From positions 6,645 through 18,232 of the forward strand of contig DFGM01000013.1 of the NCBI GenBank assembly GCA_002371755.1: a DNA stretch of 11,588 bases. The letters run 5' to 3'. The translations under genes and the position numbers were made by a program. The DNA comes from Verrucomicrobia bacterium UBA3750. Its GTDB lineage: Bacteria > Verrucomicrobiota > Kiritimatiellia > RFP12 > UBA1067. Positions 1-6,221 of the stretch are shown here, piece after piece. The notes under the pieces are model-generated. The model saw only the letters and a list, made by a program, of their open reading frames with translations. It was not told where the DNA came from and ran no database searches. Position 1 is the stretch's first letter; every line of letters starts with the position of its first letter.

Positions 1-338
1 GCGACAAGGCGTACACGAAGCATGCGGACTGGATCAGCTGGGAAAAGTACCAGAAGCCCTACAACGACCTGCGTCTTGCGTTCGGCGAGGAGGAAGGCGC
101 AAAGAAGCAGGCTGAGATAATGGAGCAGACCCGTGCCGAAAAAGGCGGGCTCCCCGGCTGCGCAATGGTATCCGACGCGTTCTTCCCGTTCCGCGACGGC
201 GCTGAAGTGGGCATACGCGAGGGAATTACCTCCATCGTCCAGCCCGGCGGCGCCATCCGCGATTGGGACGTAATCGACTGCTGCAACGCCGCCGGCGTCG
301 CAATGGTGTTCACCGGTCAGAGATCTTTCCGTCACTGA
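1..338 (+). CDS. purH: AICAR transformylase (PurH family), C-terminal fragment
   Basis: The frame is open from the left edge (first full codon at base 3) and ends in TGA at 336-338, giving 111 visible residues. It transfers a formyl group from 10-formyl-tetrahydrofolate to AICAR in late purine synthesis, in the cytosol. The visible motifs are typical of the transformylase C-terminus: SDAFFPFRDG, GITSIVQPGGAIRD and the ending VAMVFTGQRSFRH. The opening residues DKAYTKHADW recall the GDKA segment of longer family members, and about 50 residues separate it from SDAFFPF, more than in the common bacterial PurH. This may therefore be the transformylase-only form rather than the bifunctional PurH, but the N-terminal half is outside the window. 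Family certainty is high; domain composition is unknown. Confidence 0.93.
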   Translation, partial: DKAYTKHADWISWEKYQKPYNDLRLAFGEEEGAKKQAEIMEQTRAEKGGLPGCAMVSDAFFPFRDGAEVGIREGITSIVQPGGAIRDWDVIDCCNAAGVAMVFTGQRSFRH

Positions 339-362
339 CAATCCGAAAGCGGATGTCCTATA

Positions 363-374
363 CCTTATATAAGG
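363..374. promoter_or_regulatory. 12-bp palindrome in the purH-exbB gap
   Basis: CCTTATATAAGG is a perfect palindrome in the 52-base gap before exbB. Its right half supplies the bases AAGGAG (371-376), a good Shine-Dalgarno match but 14 bases from the exbB ATG, which is too far to be ideal. A closer purine run, AGAGAAG, lies at 380-386. The AT-rich centre could also be part of a -10 region, but I see no convincing -35. A protein-binding site or a small RNA fold masking the ribosome site are both possible. Only the palindrome itself is certain. Confidence 0.35.
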
Positions 375-390
375 AGCATAGAGAAGTAAA

Positions 391-888
391 ATGAAGATAA
401 CAAACATAATCACGTTCGAACAGGCCTGGAACTACGGCGGTCCTCTCATGTGGGTGCTGGCGTTCTTTTCGGTGATGGAGCTTACCATGATACTGTATCT
501 CTGGGTAGCCCAGAGAAGGGGCGGCGTCCTGAAGGAAGGCGTGGAACGCATGCGCCTGGCGAAAGATCCCGCCGCCGAAGGCTCCAGAATCGCATCCCAG
601 CTTTTCGCATCCGTTGATTGGCTCGCCGATATTGCCGCGATTGCGCCTCTAGTGGGGCTTTTGGGCACGGTGCTCGGCATGTTCCAGGCATTTGGCGGAA
701 TTGCGGCCGATGTCACGGCCGGCGCGAAGCCCGTGGTGCTCGCGCAGGGCGTGAGCCAGGCTATCGTGACCACGATATTCGGGCTTGTGGTGGCGATTCC
801 CGCGCTCCTCTTCCATGCCATATTCCGTCGCCGCGCCGCACGCAGGGTTGCCGAACTCGAGGAGAAGGCCGATGAAATTCTCGGTTGA
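391..888 (+). CDS. exbB: ExbB/TolQ/MotA-family proton channel subunit
   Basis: This 165-residue inner-membrane protein should form, with ExbD, the proton-driven motor that energises TonB-dependent uptake or a Tol-type envelope function. Three membrane segments can be read at about residues 16-38, 83-105 and 125-147. The core signature is IAPLVGLLGTVLGMFQAFGGI (82-104), followed by LAQGVSQAIVTTIFGLVVAIPALL (117-140), as in ExbB/TolQ. The cytoplasmic stretch between segments 1 and 2 is only about 44 residues, so the protein is short beside typical members of over 200. The C-terminus is charged (RRRAARRVAELEEKADE). The ATG at 391 follows the purine run AGAGAAG. The 3' end overlaps exbD by 17 bases. 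No TonB, TolA or receptor gene is in the window, so the partner system is unknown. Confidence 0.92.
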   Translation: MKITNIITFEQAWNYGGPLMWVLAFFSVMELTMILYLWVAQRRGGVLKEGVERMRLAKDPAAEGSRIASQLFASVDWLADIAAIAPLVGLLGTVLGMFQAFGGIAADVTAGAKPVVLAQGVSQAIVTTIFGLVVAIPALLFHAIFRRRAARRVAELEEKADEILG

Positions 889-1282
889 ACAGCGCTCCAA
901 GGCTCCGACCCTCGCCCTCACGTCCATGCTTGACGTGATATTCCTCCTTCTTTGCTTCTTCGTGACGGCGAGCGTCTTCTCCCAGTGGGAATCGGAAATA
1001 TCGATTCAGCTCCCCAGCGCGAAGAGTTCCGAAGAACCGGATAGACTCCCAGGCGAAATCATCGCCAACATCTCCAAAGACGGGACTGTACGCGTCAACG
1101 GCGCCGACGTCTCCCTCGTGCAGCTTGGCGACAAGCTCGCCAAAATCGCCAAGTTCTATCCGGGGCAGGCCGTCATAATCCGTGCCGACAAGGATACGAG
1201 CTACGAATCGCTCGTCGCGGTGATTGACGTCTGCCGCGGCGCCGGCGTATGGAACTTCTCCCTCGCCACCGCGAACGAATAA
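872..1282 (+). CDS. exbD: ExbD/TolR-family proton channel subunit
   Basis: This 136-residue protein has one membrane helix at about 17-37 and a periplasmic domain. The motif LTSMLDVIFLLLCFFVTAS carries Asp21, which corresponds to the single protonatable aspartate of the ExbD/TolR helix. The rest (ISIQLPSA..., then GEIIANISKDGTVRVNG and VIIRADKDTSYESLVAVIDVCRGAG) is the usual ExbD periplasmic fold. The ATG at 872 was chosen because GGAGAAGG (861-868) sits just upstream and MKFSVEQ begins the normal short cytosolic tail; the frame is open further upstream, but only inside exbB. It overlaps exbB by 17 bases, so translation is probably coupled. TolR is the alternative name; without Tol-Pal neighbours, ExbD is preferred. 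Confidence 0.92.
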   Translation: MKFSVEQRSKAPTLALTSMLDVIFLLLCFFVTASVFSQWESEISIQLPSAKSSEEPDRLPGEIIANISKDGTVRVNGADVSLVQLGDKLAKIAKFYPGQAVIIRADKDTSYESLVAVIDVCRGAGVWNFSLATANE

Positions 1283-1452
1283 GCCCTACCCCGCAAAACA
1301 TCCACCGCCCTTCCCCTCCCACGGCTTGCACCTATTCCCCCAGGCCTCCTGCGCCACACGGGATTGGTGCAAGCCGTTGCGTCTCGCCCGCCCGCCACCC
1401 CAGGCGCCTTTCGCTTTTTGCGCTTCCTCGCCCTTTTGCCGCTTTTACCCTA
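1283..1452 (+). other. C-rich, G-poor gap after exbD
   Basis: About 170 bases after the exbD stop contain no credible gene. The strand is strongly biased to pyrimidines: in 1283-1320, 23 of 38 bases are C and only 3 are G. There is no hairpin followed by a T run for exbBD. A C-over-G bubble like this is what a Rho loading (rut) region looks like, so Rho-dependent termination of exbBD is a reasonable guess. The region also holds the inverted repeat at 1321-1377 and ends at the promoter at 1453. Confidence 0.4.
1321..1377. repeat. 12-bp inverted repeat forming a long hairpin
   Basis: ACGGCTTGCACC (1321-1332) is exactly repeated in reverse complement as GGTGCAAGCCGT (1366-1377). Inside the arms, after one T-T mismatch (1333/1365), five more pairs form (1334-1338 with 1360-1364, one of them G-U). 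That leaves a loop of about 21 bases. Neither side is followed by a T run, so it is not a standard intrinsic terminator in either direction. It lies about 75 bases upstream of the -35 box of the secreted-protein gene. It could be a dispersed palindromic repeat, a structured RNA end or a binding site. No other copy was noticed in this window. Confidence 0.7.
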
Positions 1453-1482
1453 TTGACAAACTTCCCCCAAAAGTAGTAAAAT
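1453..1482 (+). promoter_or_regulatory. Sigma70-type promoter for the secreted protein
   Basis: TTGACA (1453-1458, perfect -35) is followed after 18 bases by TAAAAT (1477-1482, one mismatch to the -10 consensus). Transcription would start near 1489, giving a leader of about 35 bases. The leader carries a GAGAGG purine run (1510-1515) 8 bases before the ATG at 1524. This is the only clear promoter between exbD and the large gene, so the large gene is probably its own transcription unit. Confidence 0.7.
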
Positions 1483-1523
1483 ACCCGCATCCTCGTTAGG
1501 GGAACAACAGAGAGGCGAGAATA

Positions 1524-4154
1524 ATGGAAAACAAAGCACAATCGACAAAAACAATGCTGTTCGGCGCAATTGCGCTGTTCGCTCAAACTTTCGCTGCCAT
1601 GGCCGTGACATCGGGCAATCCCGAAATCGTTTACGGCAACGACTTTGCGACTGCGACATTGACCTTCAGCGGCTCGTATTCAGGCAACTACACCCTCGCC
1701 GTCAACGGAAAAGATTATCAGGCCGTTGCCGCCGCCAACACGGTGACATTCGAGAGCATCCCGACCGGCCACAAAGCACTTTACGACTCATTCGCCTACG
1801 AGTTGAAGGATGCAACGCCCACAGCCATCGCTTCCGGCGTTGCCACGGTGCACGATACCGACAAGCCGAAATTGTTCACGCGTAATTCCGGCGGCACTTG
1901 GGAGCCAGATCTTGATGCTGAAACCGGCGAGGTGTGCGACGGCGCATTCACGCCAGAGTCGTCTTACGCCGGCGACGCGCTGCTCGAGTTCAAGATGACC
2001 TTCAACGCCGTCTCTTCCGACGATAATTCATGCGCCGAAGCCAAGGCGGCCATAAGAATCGTCGAGGCGGACGCAGGGGTTGTTGCCGGTGGCGCAGAAA
2101 ACGGCACAATCAGCCGCTATTTCCAAGTTTCAGATGGTGGCACATGGCGCACGACTGCGGTGCCTGCCGCCATCAATACCGAATACACCGTAAAGTTCCT
2201 GCTCAATTCCGCGACAAGACAATACACCGCCTTTGTCGACAGCATAAATCTCGGCACATTCGCCTACGGCGGCAACGCGGAAACCGCAAAGACCGTCAAC
2301 GCGATTAATTTCGTCGGCAACGGAATCGTCGCGGACATGTCGGGCGAAAAGATTGATGGCTACATGGTTGCAGATAGCGCTTCCCACAATTACTGGTCTG
2401 TAGATGCCGCGCTCGATGCTTACGGAGCCGGCACCGCCACCGCGCCGCTCACTCTAAAGCACGCTGGCAAAGTGGAAGGAACGGTGCAGGCCAAGAATTC
2501 CACCATCGCTCTCGATGTCGCGAATATCGCAGACAAGGGTTTCGCCTCCATCGCCCGCGCAATCAAGGCGGCCGGGGATAGCGGCACCACAATCGTTCTG
2601 CAGAAAGACCACACGGAAGCGTTCGGCACAACCAAGTCCATCACACTCGATTTGGGCGCCAAGACTCTCACCTACACTGGCACCATGGGTGCGGGCAGCG
2701 TGACCTTCCAGAACGGCACGCTCACCGTAAGTGGTGGCAACCTCTCTGCTGCTACAGTCACCCTCGCAAACACTTTGACGGTCACTGACGGCTTCACGGC
2801 AGGCATGCTTACCGACAATGGCGCAAAAGTCCCTGCCGGCTATGCAAAGACCGTGGCCAACAACACCATAACGATTGCCGTGCAGCAAATTAAGTTCAGC
2901 GACATCAAGTTTGAATACATGGCAGACTACCAATCAGCCAAGAGCGTGACGGCGACAGTATCCGCCGGCGGCGCCGACGTCTCCGCGAACACATGGACGC
3001 TCACTGTCGGCGGCAATACGTATACTGGCACATATAACGCAGGCACAGGAACCGTGACATTCGCAGGCGAAGGAGGGGCGGCTATTCCGGTCACGCCGTC
3101 TACGAGCTATACCATCAGTTCGAGCATGGGAGGCACCTCCGCAGGCTCGACAAGCGGCACCGAGCAGGTTGGCGAGAAGACAAATTGGTTCTCGACCGCG
3201 AGTAGTGCGACGGAAGGCGGCACTTGGACGAACGACACCAGTTGGGTCGACGCCAAAATGCCGATTGAAAACGGCAACAACGCGTTCCATGCCACTGTCG
3301 TATCGGCGGGAGAAACCGTGACCGTCGCGCTGAATGTCGATTTCGGCGAAACAAACAACGATGCTTTGTCCACTGCCGCCAAGGCGGCTGTCAAGGTGGC
3401 GACGGATGGCAATAGCGCGGTCTACAAGGTGCTTGACTCTGGCACATGGGTGACTACATCCGGCACTCCCGATACATCCGCGGCATCTGCGGTCAAGGTA
3501 GTGTTCGACTATGGCTCGGCCACTCCGAAATACAGCGTGAAGATTGGAAACGACCAGCTCAGATACAATGAGAGCGAGTGGTTCACAATTGCCGATGCAG
3601 GCAGCGGAATCCAGGATGTCGCTTTTGAAGGCTCGGGCAGCGTGACATCGATAAGCGGCATGTATGTATCCACTAATGTCGCCGTAGTCGTGGACGGCGA
3701 GTCTGCCGAGAATGTGGTCGTCGATAAATCATGGATTGCCGAGAAGCTCTCCAACATGACTGCGGCAGAAGCCAAAGCGGCACTAGCGCCGAATGCCGAC
3801 CCAGCAGTTGTCGGCGGAGGTGCGAACGGCTACAACTACTTCACCTGCTATGCGCTGGGGCTCGATCCCGCCGATGCGGACGAGAAGCCGATTACGAGCG
3901 TCGAGGTTGTGGACGGCAAGTATGTAATCACGATGAAGAACGCCAAAACAGGCGAGACCATCGCTCCGGGCAAGAATGTTTCCGTGTCGCTCAAGGTGAA
4001 ATACGGCAACAGTCCTTCAGACATGATAACTGAAGACGCCACACCCGATAGCGGCGAGGGTGCCAGCGCCTCCTTCACGTTCGACCCAGCCAGCGCGATG
4101 GATGGCAACGCCGTGATGTATTATCAGGTGGAAGCCGTCATCAGCGGCAAATAA
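1524..4154 (+). CDS. Large secreted surface protein with duplicated beta modules
   Basis: This 876-residue protein is not one I can name. Residues 1-27 form a signal peptide (Lys4, Lys9, hydrophobic core LFGAIALFAQTFAA, likely cut after AMA27). Two related modules follow, at about 34-285 and 460-715. Paired landmarks are YTLAVNGKDY/WTLTVGGNTY, GGTWEPD/GGTWTND, AKAAIRIV/AKAAVKVA, SDGGTWRTT/LDSGTWVTT and INFVGNGIV/VAFEGSGSV. Each looks like an Ig-like strand region plus a concanavalin/LamG-like beta sandwich (fold inferred). Between them, about 286-453 resembles beta-helix adhesin-type sequence (FASIARAIKAAGDSGTTIVL, ITLDLGAKTLTYTG, GTLTVSGG). Residues 735-876 form a separate C-terminal block with GANGYNYFTCYALGLDPADAD and a final VMYYQVEAVI. 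No catalytic motif or membrane anchor is seen. A role in adhesion or glycan binding is only a guess. Its last 31 bases overlap rsmE. Confidence 0.85.
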   Translation: MENKAQSTKTMLFGAIALFAQTFAAMAVTSGNPEIVYGNDFATATLTFSGSYSGNYTLAVNGKDYQAVAAANTVTFESIPTGHKALYDSFAYELKDATPTAIASGVATVHDTDKPKLFTRNSGGTWEPDLDAETGEVCDGAFTPESSYAGDALLEFKMTFNAVSSDDNSCAEAKAAIRIVEADAGVVAGGAENGTISRYFQVSDGGTWRTTAVPAAINTEYTVKFLLNSATRQYTAFVDSINLGTFAYGGNAETAKTVNAINFVGNGIVADMSGEKIDGYMVADSASHNYWSVDAALDAYGAGTATAPLTLKHAGKVEGTVQAKNSTIALDVANIADKGFASIARAIKAAGDSGTTIVLQKDHTEAFGTTKSITLDLGAKTLTYTGTMGAGSVTFQNGTLTVSGGNLSAATVTLANTLTVTDGFTAGMLTDNGAKVPAGYAKTVANNTITIAVQQIKFSDIKFEYMADYQSAKSVTATVSAGGADVSANTWTLTVGGNTYTGTYNAGTGTVTFAGEGGAAIPVTPSTSYTISSSMGGTSAGSTSGTEQVGEKTNWFSTASSATEGGTWTNDTSWVDAKMPIENGNNAFHATVVSAGETVTVALNVDFGETNNDALSTAAKAAVKVATDGNSAVYKVLDSGTWVTTSGTPDTSAASAVKVVFDYGSATPKYSVKIGNDQLRYNESEWFTIADAGSGIQDVAFEGSGSVTSISGMYVSTNVAVVVDGESAENVVVDKSWIAEKLSNMTAAEAKAALAPNADPAVVGGGANGYNYFTCYALGLDPADADEKPITSVEVVDGKYVITMKNAKTGETIAPGKNVSVSLKVKYGNSPSDMITEDATPDSGEGASASFTFDPASAMDGNAVMYYQVEAVISGK

Positions 4155-4903
4155 AACGTCGCAAGGAGGGCGATGAGGGCGGTATCGGTGCGGAGGATGC
4201 GTTTGCCCAAGGAATAGCGGCGGAAGCCGTGGCTTTCGAACAGGGCAACCTCCTCCTCCGTCCAGCCGCCCTCCGGTCCTACGGCGAGGAGGACGCAGCT
4301 TGCGGCGTCCCCAGCCCCCTCGCGCGCGCGTTCCTTATTATATACGGACGCGCCATTGCACGCATCCTCGCCTGCCGCATACGGGTGGGCGATTATGCGG
4401 TCTGCCGTGCTTTCAAGATAGGCGCTCTCCAGTTCTTCCGCCAGAAACTTGCGCATATTGCGCCTTATCTCGACGCGAGGCAATATGGAAGTGCCGGCCT
4501 GCATGAGACCGTCTATGAGTAGCGGGCGCAGGTTCTCTTCCTTTAATAATGTAGCACCCCAGAAGTCCTTTTCCACCTTTCTCGCCCCGACGAGGAAGAT
4601 GCGCCCCACTCCCATCGAGGCGAGTTGCGGCAGAAGCCGCTTCATGACGCGGGGTCTTGGCGGCGCCAAAACAAGGTCGCACCAAGGCTGGAGGCTTTCT
4701 TCGTCATGTTCAAGCTGGATTGTTATCCTGCTCCCCTCCATTGCAAGAATCGTCCCGTGACCGATTTTGCCATCAACTTCGCCCGTCTTGAGCGTATCGC
4801 CAACCCCGGCCTTGAGAATATTCCGGACGTGTTCGGCGCGAAAATCGTCGAACACTGCGACATCGCCGTCTATTTCGCTCTTCTCAAATAGGATCCTGTT
4901 CAT
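4124..4903 (-). CDS. rsmE: 16S rRNA m3U1498 methyltransferase RsmE
   Basis: This 259-residue SPOUT-family enzyme methylates N3 of U1498 in 16S rRNA, using S-adenosylmethionine. An N-terminal PUA-like part (about 1-70, with EHVRNILKAGVGD) precedes the knotted methyltransferase domain. The signature VGPEGGWTEEEV is at 208-219 and the closing knot motif LGKRILRTDTA at 232-242. The middle reads PRPRVMKRLLPQLASMGVGRIFLV, then QAGTSILPRVEI, as in a subset of RsmE proteins that differ from the E. coli type. Residues about 176-200 look like a variable insertion. The ATG at 4903 lies one base after the dprA stop, so translation is coupled to dprA; the purine run AAGAGA precedes it. The stop codon is inside the coding end of the convergent surface-protein gene. 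Confidence 0.93.
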   Translation of the reverse strand: MNRILFEKSEIDGDVAVFDDFRAEHVRNILKAGVGDTLKTGEVDGKIGHGTILAMEGSRITIQLEHDEESLQPWCDLVLAPPRPRVMKRLLPQLASMGVGRIFLVGARKVEKDFWGATLLKEENLRPLLIDGLMQAGTSILPRVEIRRNMRKFLAEELESAYLESTADRIIAHPYAAGEDACNGASVYNKERAREGAGDAASCVLLAVGPEGGWTEEEVALFESHGFRRYSLGKRILRTDTALIALLATFYLPLMTAST

Positions 4904-4904
4904 T

Positions 4905-6011
4905 TCAATCTCTTGGCGGGGCTACACAACCATTCTGAAGCATGCGCACGCGGCCTTTCATCAAGAGAGACATGGAAAGCGCGTTCGCTTTTGCGGCCGG
5001 GAGCTGCGTCTCGCGAATGATTTCATCTATGGAAACACCTTCCAGTCGAAGCGCCTTGAGGAAAAGCATCTCTTCGGCGGAAAGGACGGGTTGCGGGCGG
5101 ATGCCGGCGTTGTCTGCGGCGGGTTCGGCCTTTGCGGCGGCATCAGGCGTCGTCTTCTGCGATGTCGGGAAGAAGTCTCCAAGGTCGCTTTCCACATCTC
5201 CCGGCGAGCGGACGAGAATCGCGCCGTCACGGATGAGTTTCAAACATCCGGAACTTGCCTGCGAATCGACCCTCCCCGGCACGGCCATCACAGTCCGCCC
5301 CAGCTCCATGGCGATGGAAGCCGTGATGAGCGTGCCGCTTTTGACAGGCGCCTCAATGGCTATAATGCCTTTCGCGAGTGCGGCGACCACATGGTTGCGT
5401 TGCGGGAAGGTGGTTTGATCTGGCTTGCGTCCGAACGGGAACTCGCTCACCACGGCGCCGCCATGCTTGATGATTTCTCCTGCAAGAGGAATGTTGGCCT
5501 CGGGATAAAAGCAATTGAGACCCGAGCCTATTACGCCGATGGCAATGCCGCCTTTTGCGGCGAGGGCTCCCCGATGCGCCTCGGCGTCTATGCCCAAGGC
5601 AAGCCCAGAAACGATTGCCCAGCCGCCAGCAGCCAAGTCTCGCCCGAAACGGTATGCCTGGTCAAGACCATACTGCGTCGCCCTGCGCGTGCCGACTATC
5701 GCCACAGACGCGCGGGAGAGGACTTTCGCATCGCCTTTCACATAAAGGCAGAGGGGATGCCCCGGAACAGAAAGGAGCTGCTTGGGGTAGAGTTCCGTAT
5801 CCGCAGGCGTGACCAACTCCACACCTATCGCATTCGCCTTGGCGATCTCGCGCCTCCAATCCACCTCGCCTTGACCTATGCGAGAGCGCTTGTCAGGATA
5901 GGTCTCCCAGGCGGCAGCCACGCTCCCGTATCTGGCGACAAGCGAAGAAAGCCTCACGGAGCCGATATTCTCCGTGAGATTGAAGGCTACATACGCTTCT
6001 TTCTCGGTCAA
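4905..6011 (-). CDS. dprA: DNA-processing protein DprA
   Basis: This 368-residue cytosolic protein binds incoming single-stranded DNA and loads RecA during natural transformation; it is also widespread in bacteria not known to be competent. An N-terminal HhH/SAM-like segment (about 1-40) is followed by the Rossmann-type DprA core with AIVGTRRATQYG (104-115), SGLALGIDAEAH (135-146), IGSGLNCFYP (161-170), FPQRNHVVA (202-210), SGTLITA (225-231) and VPGRVDS. A flexible linker (about 280-308) leads to a winged-helix domain (about 309-368), as in standard DprA. The start is TTG at 6011, behind the strong Shine-Dalgarno AAGGGGGA; no in-frame ATG occurs until residue 235, so TTG is the best choice. 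It is followed by rsmE after a 1-base gap. Confidence 0.95.
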   Translation of the reverse strand: MTEKEAYVAFNLTENIGSVRLSSLVARYGSVAAAWETYPDKRSRIGQGEVDWRREIAKANAIGVELVTPADTELYPKQLLSVPGHPLCLYVKGDAKVLSRASVAIVGTRRATQYGLDQAYRFGRDLAAGGWAIVSGLALGIDAEAHRGALAAKGGIAIGVIGSGLNCFYPEANIPLAGEIIKHGGAVVSEFPFGRKPDQTTFPQRNHVVAALAKGIIAIEAPVKSGTLITASIAMELGRTVMAVPGRVDSQASSGCLKLIRDGAILVRSPGDVESDLGDFFPTSQKTTPDAAAKAEPAADNAGIRPQPVLSAEEMLFLKALRLEGVSIDEIIRETQLPAAKANALSMSLLMKGRVRMLQNGCVAPPRD

Positions 6012-6020
6012 TTTTCCCCC

Positions 6021-6050
6021 TTGACGCTAGCGCGCCACTTATGATATAAT
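6021..6050 (+). promoter_or_regulatory. Promoter of the tRNA-Glu gene
   Basis: TTGACG (6021-6026) and a perfect TATAAT (6045-6050) are separated by 18 bases. TGA immediately before TATAAT makes an extended -10. Transcription would start near 6057, about 9 bases before the mature tRNA. The spacer holds the 8-bp palindrome CGCTAGCG (6025-6032). The dprA TTG start and Shine-Dalgarno lie directly beside the -35 on the other strand, so any dprA promoter must overlap this region. I cannot place one with confidence. Confidence 0.75.
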
Positions 6051-6065
6051 ATGCGCCGTTTTCGA

Positions 6066-6140
6066 GGCCCCATCGTCTATCGGCTAGGACACGAGCTTTT
6101 CATGCTTGGTAGAGGAGTTCGACTCTCCTTGGGGCTGCCA
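6066..6140 (+). tRNA. tRNA-Glu (anticodon UUC)
   Basis: The 75-base sequence folds into a full cloverleaf with an encoded CCA end (6138-6140). The acceptor stem pairs 6066-6072 with 6130-6136; the first pair is G-U instead of the usual G-C, and the rest are Watson-Crick. The D stem is GTC/GAC. The anticodon stem CGAGC/GCTTG has loop TTTTCAT (6097-6103), giving anticodon TTC at 6099-6101. The T stem AGGAG/CTCCT encloses TTCGACT. G2-C71 and U11-A24, features typical of tRNA-Glu, are present. It reads GAA and, by wobble, GAG codons. It stands alone between dprA and the TPR gene. Confidence 0.96.
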
Positions 6141-6163
6141 ATCGAAACCTCTATTTCAAAGAC

Positions 6164-6201
6164 AACCGGCGGATAAGGCTTACCCGCCGGTTCTTGTTTT
6201 C
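6164..6201 (+). terminator. Intrinsic terminator after tRNA-Glu
   Basis: AACCGGCGG (6164-6172) pairs perfectly with CCGCCGGTT (6184-6192), a 9-bp stem with an 11-base loop. It is followed by the T-rich tail CTTGTTTTC. It should end tRNA-Glu transcription 24 bases after the CCA. The stem also lies just beyond the stop of the convergent TPR gene (6222). It could help end that operon on the other strand, although the T tract there is weak (GTCTTTGAAAT). Confidence 0.75.
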
Positions 6202-6221
6202 CTGAATACTTCCGCAGTCTC

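Noticed and set aside
341..354. The hairpin after purH as an intrinsic terminator
   Set aside because: The stem is only 5 bp and is followed by GTCCTATACC, not a T run.
785..871. An upstream extension of exbD by 29 codons
   Set aside because: It lies inside exbB, encodes an Arg/Ser/Pro-rich tail unlike ExbD, and the ATG at 872 has a well-placed GGAGAAGG.
1321..1377. The long hairpin as an intrinsic terminator of exbBD
   Set aside because: The bases after the stem are TGCGTCTCGCCCG, without the needed T tract, and the loop is long.
1224..1499. A small gene in the exbD-to-surface-protein gap
   Set aside because: The frame starts inside exbD, its Pro/Ser/Arg-rich product reflects the C-rich sequence, and it has no ribosome site.
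1524..4154. A classical autotransporter barrel or PEP-CTERM/LPXTG anchor in the large secreted protein
   Set aside because: The C-terminus has no barrel-type strand array ending in an aromatic residue, no PEP motif with a hydrophobic helix, and no LPXTG.
4767..6044. A 425-codon open frame on the + strand
   Set aside because: It is the antisense shadow of dprA, whose motifs are complete on the - strand.
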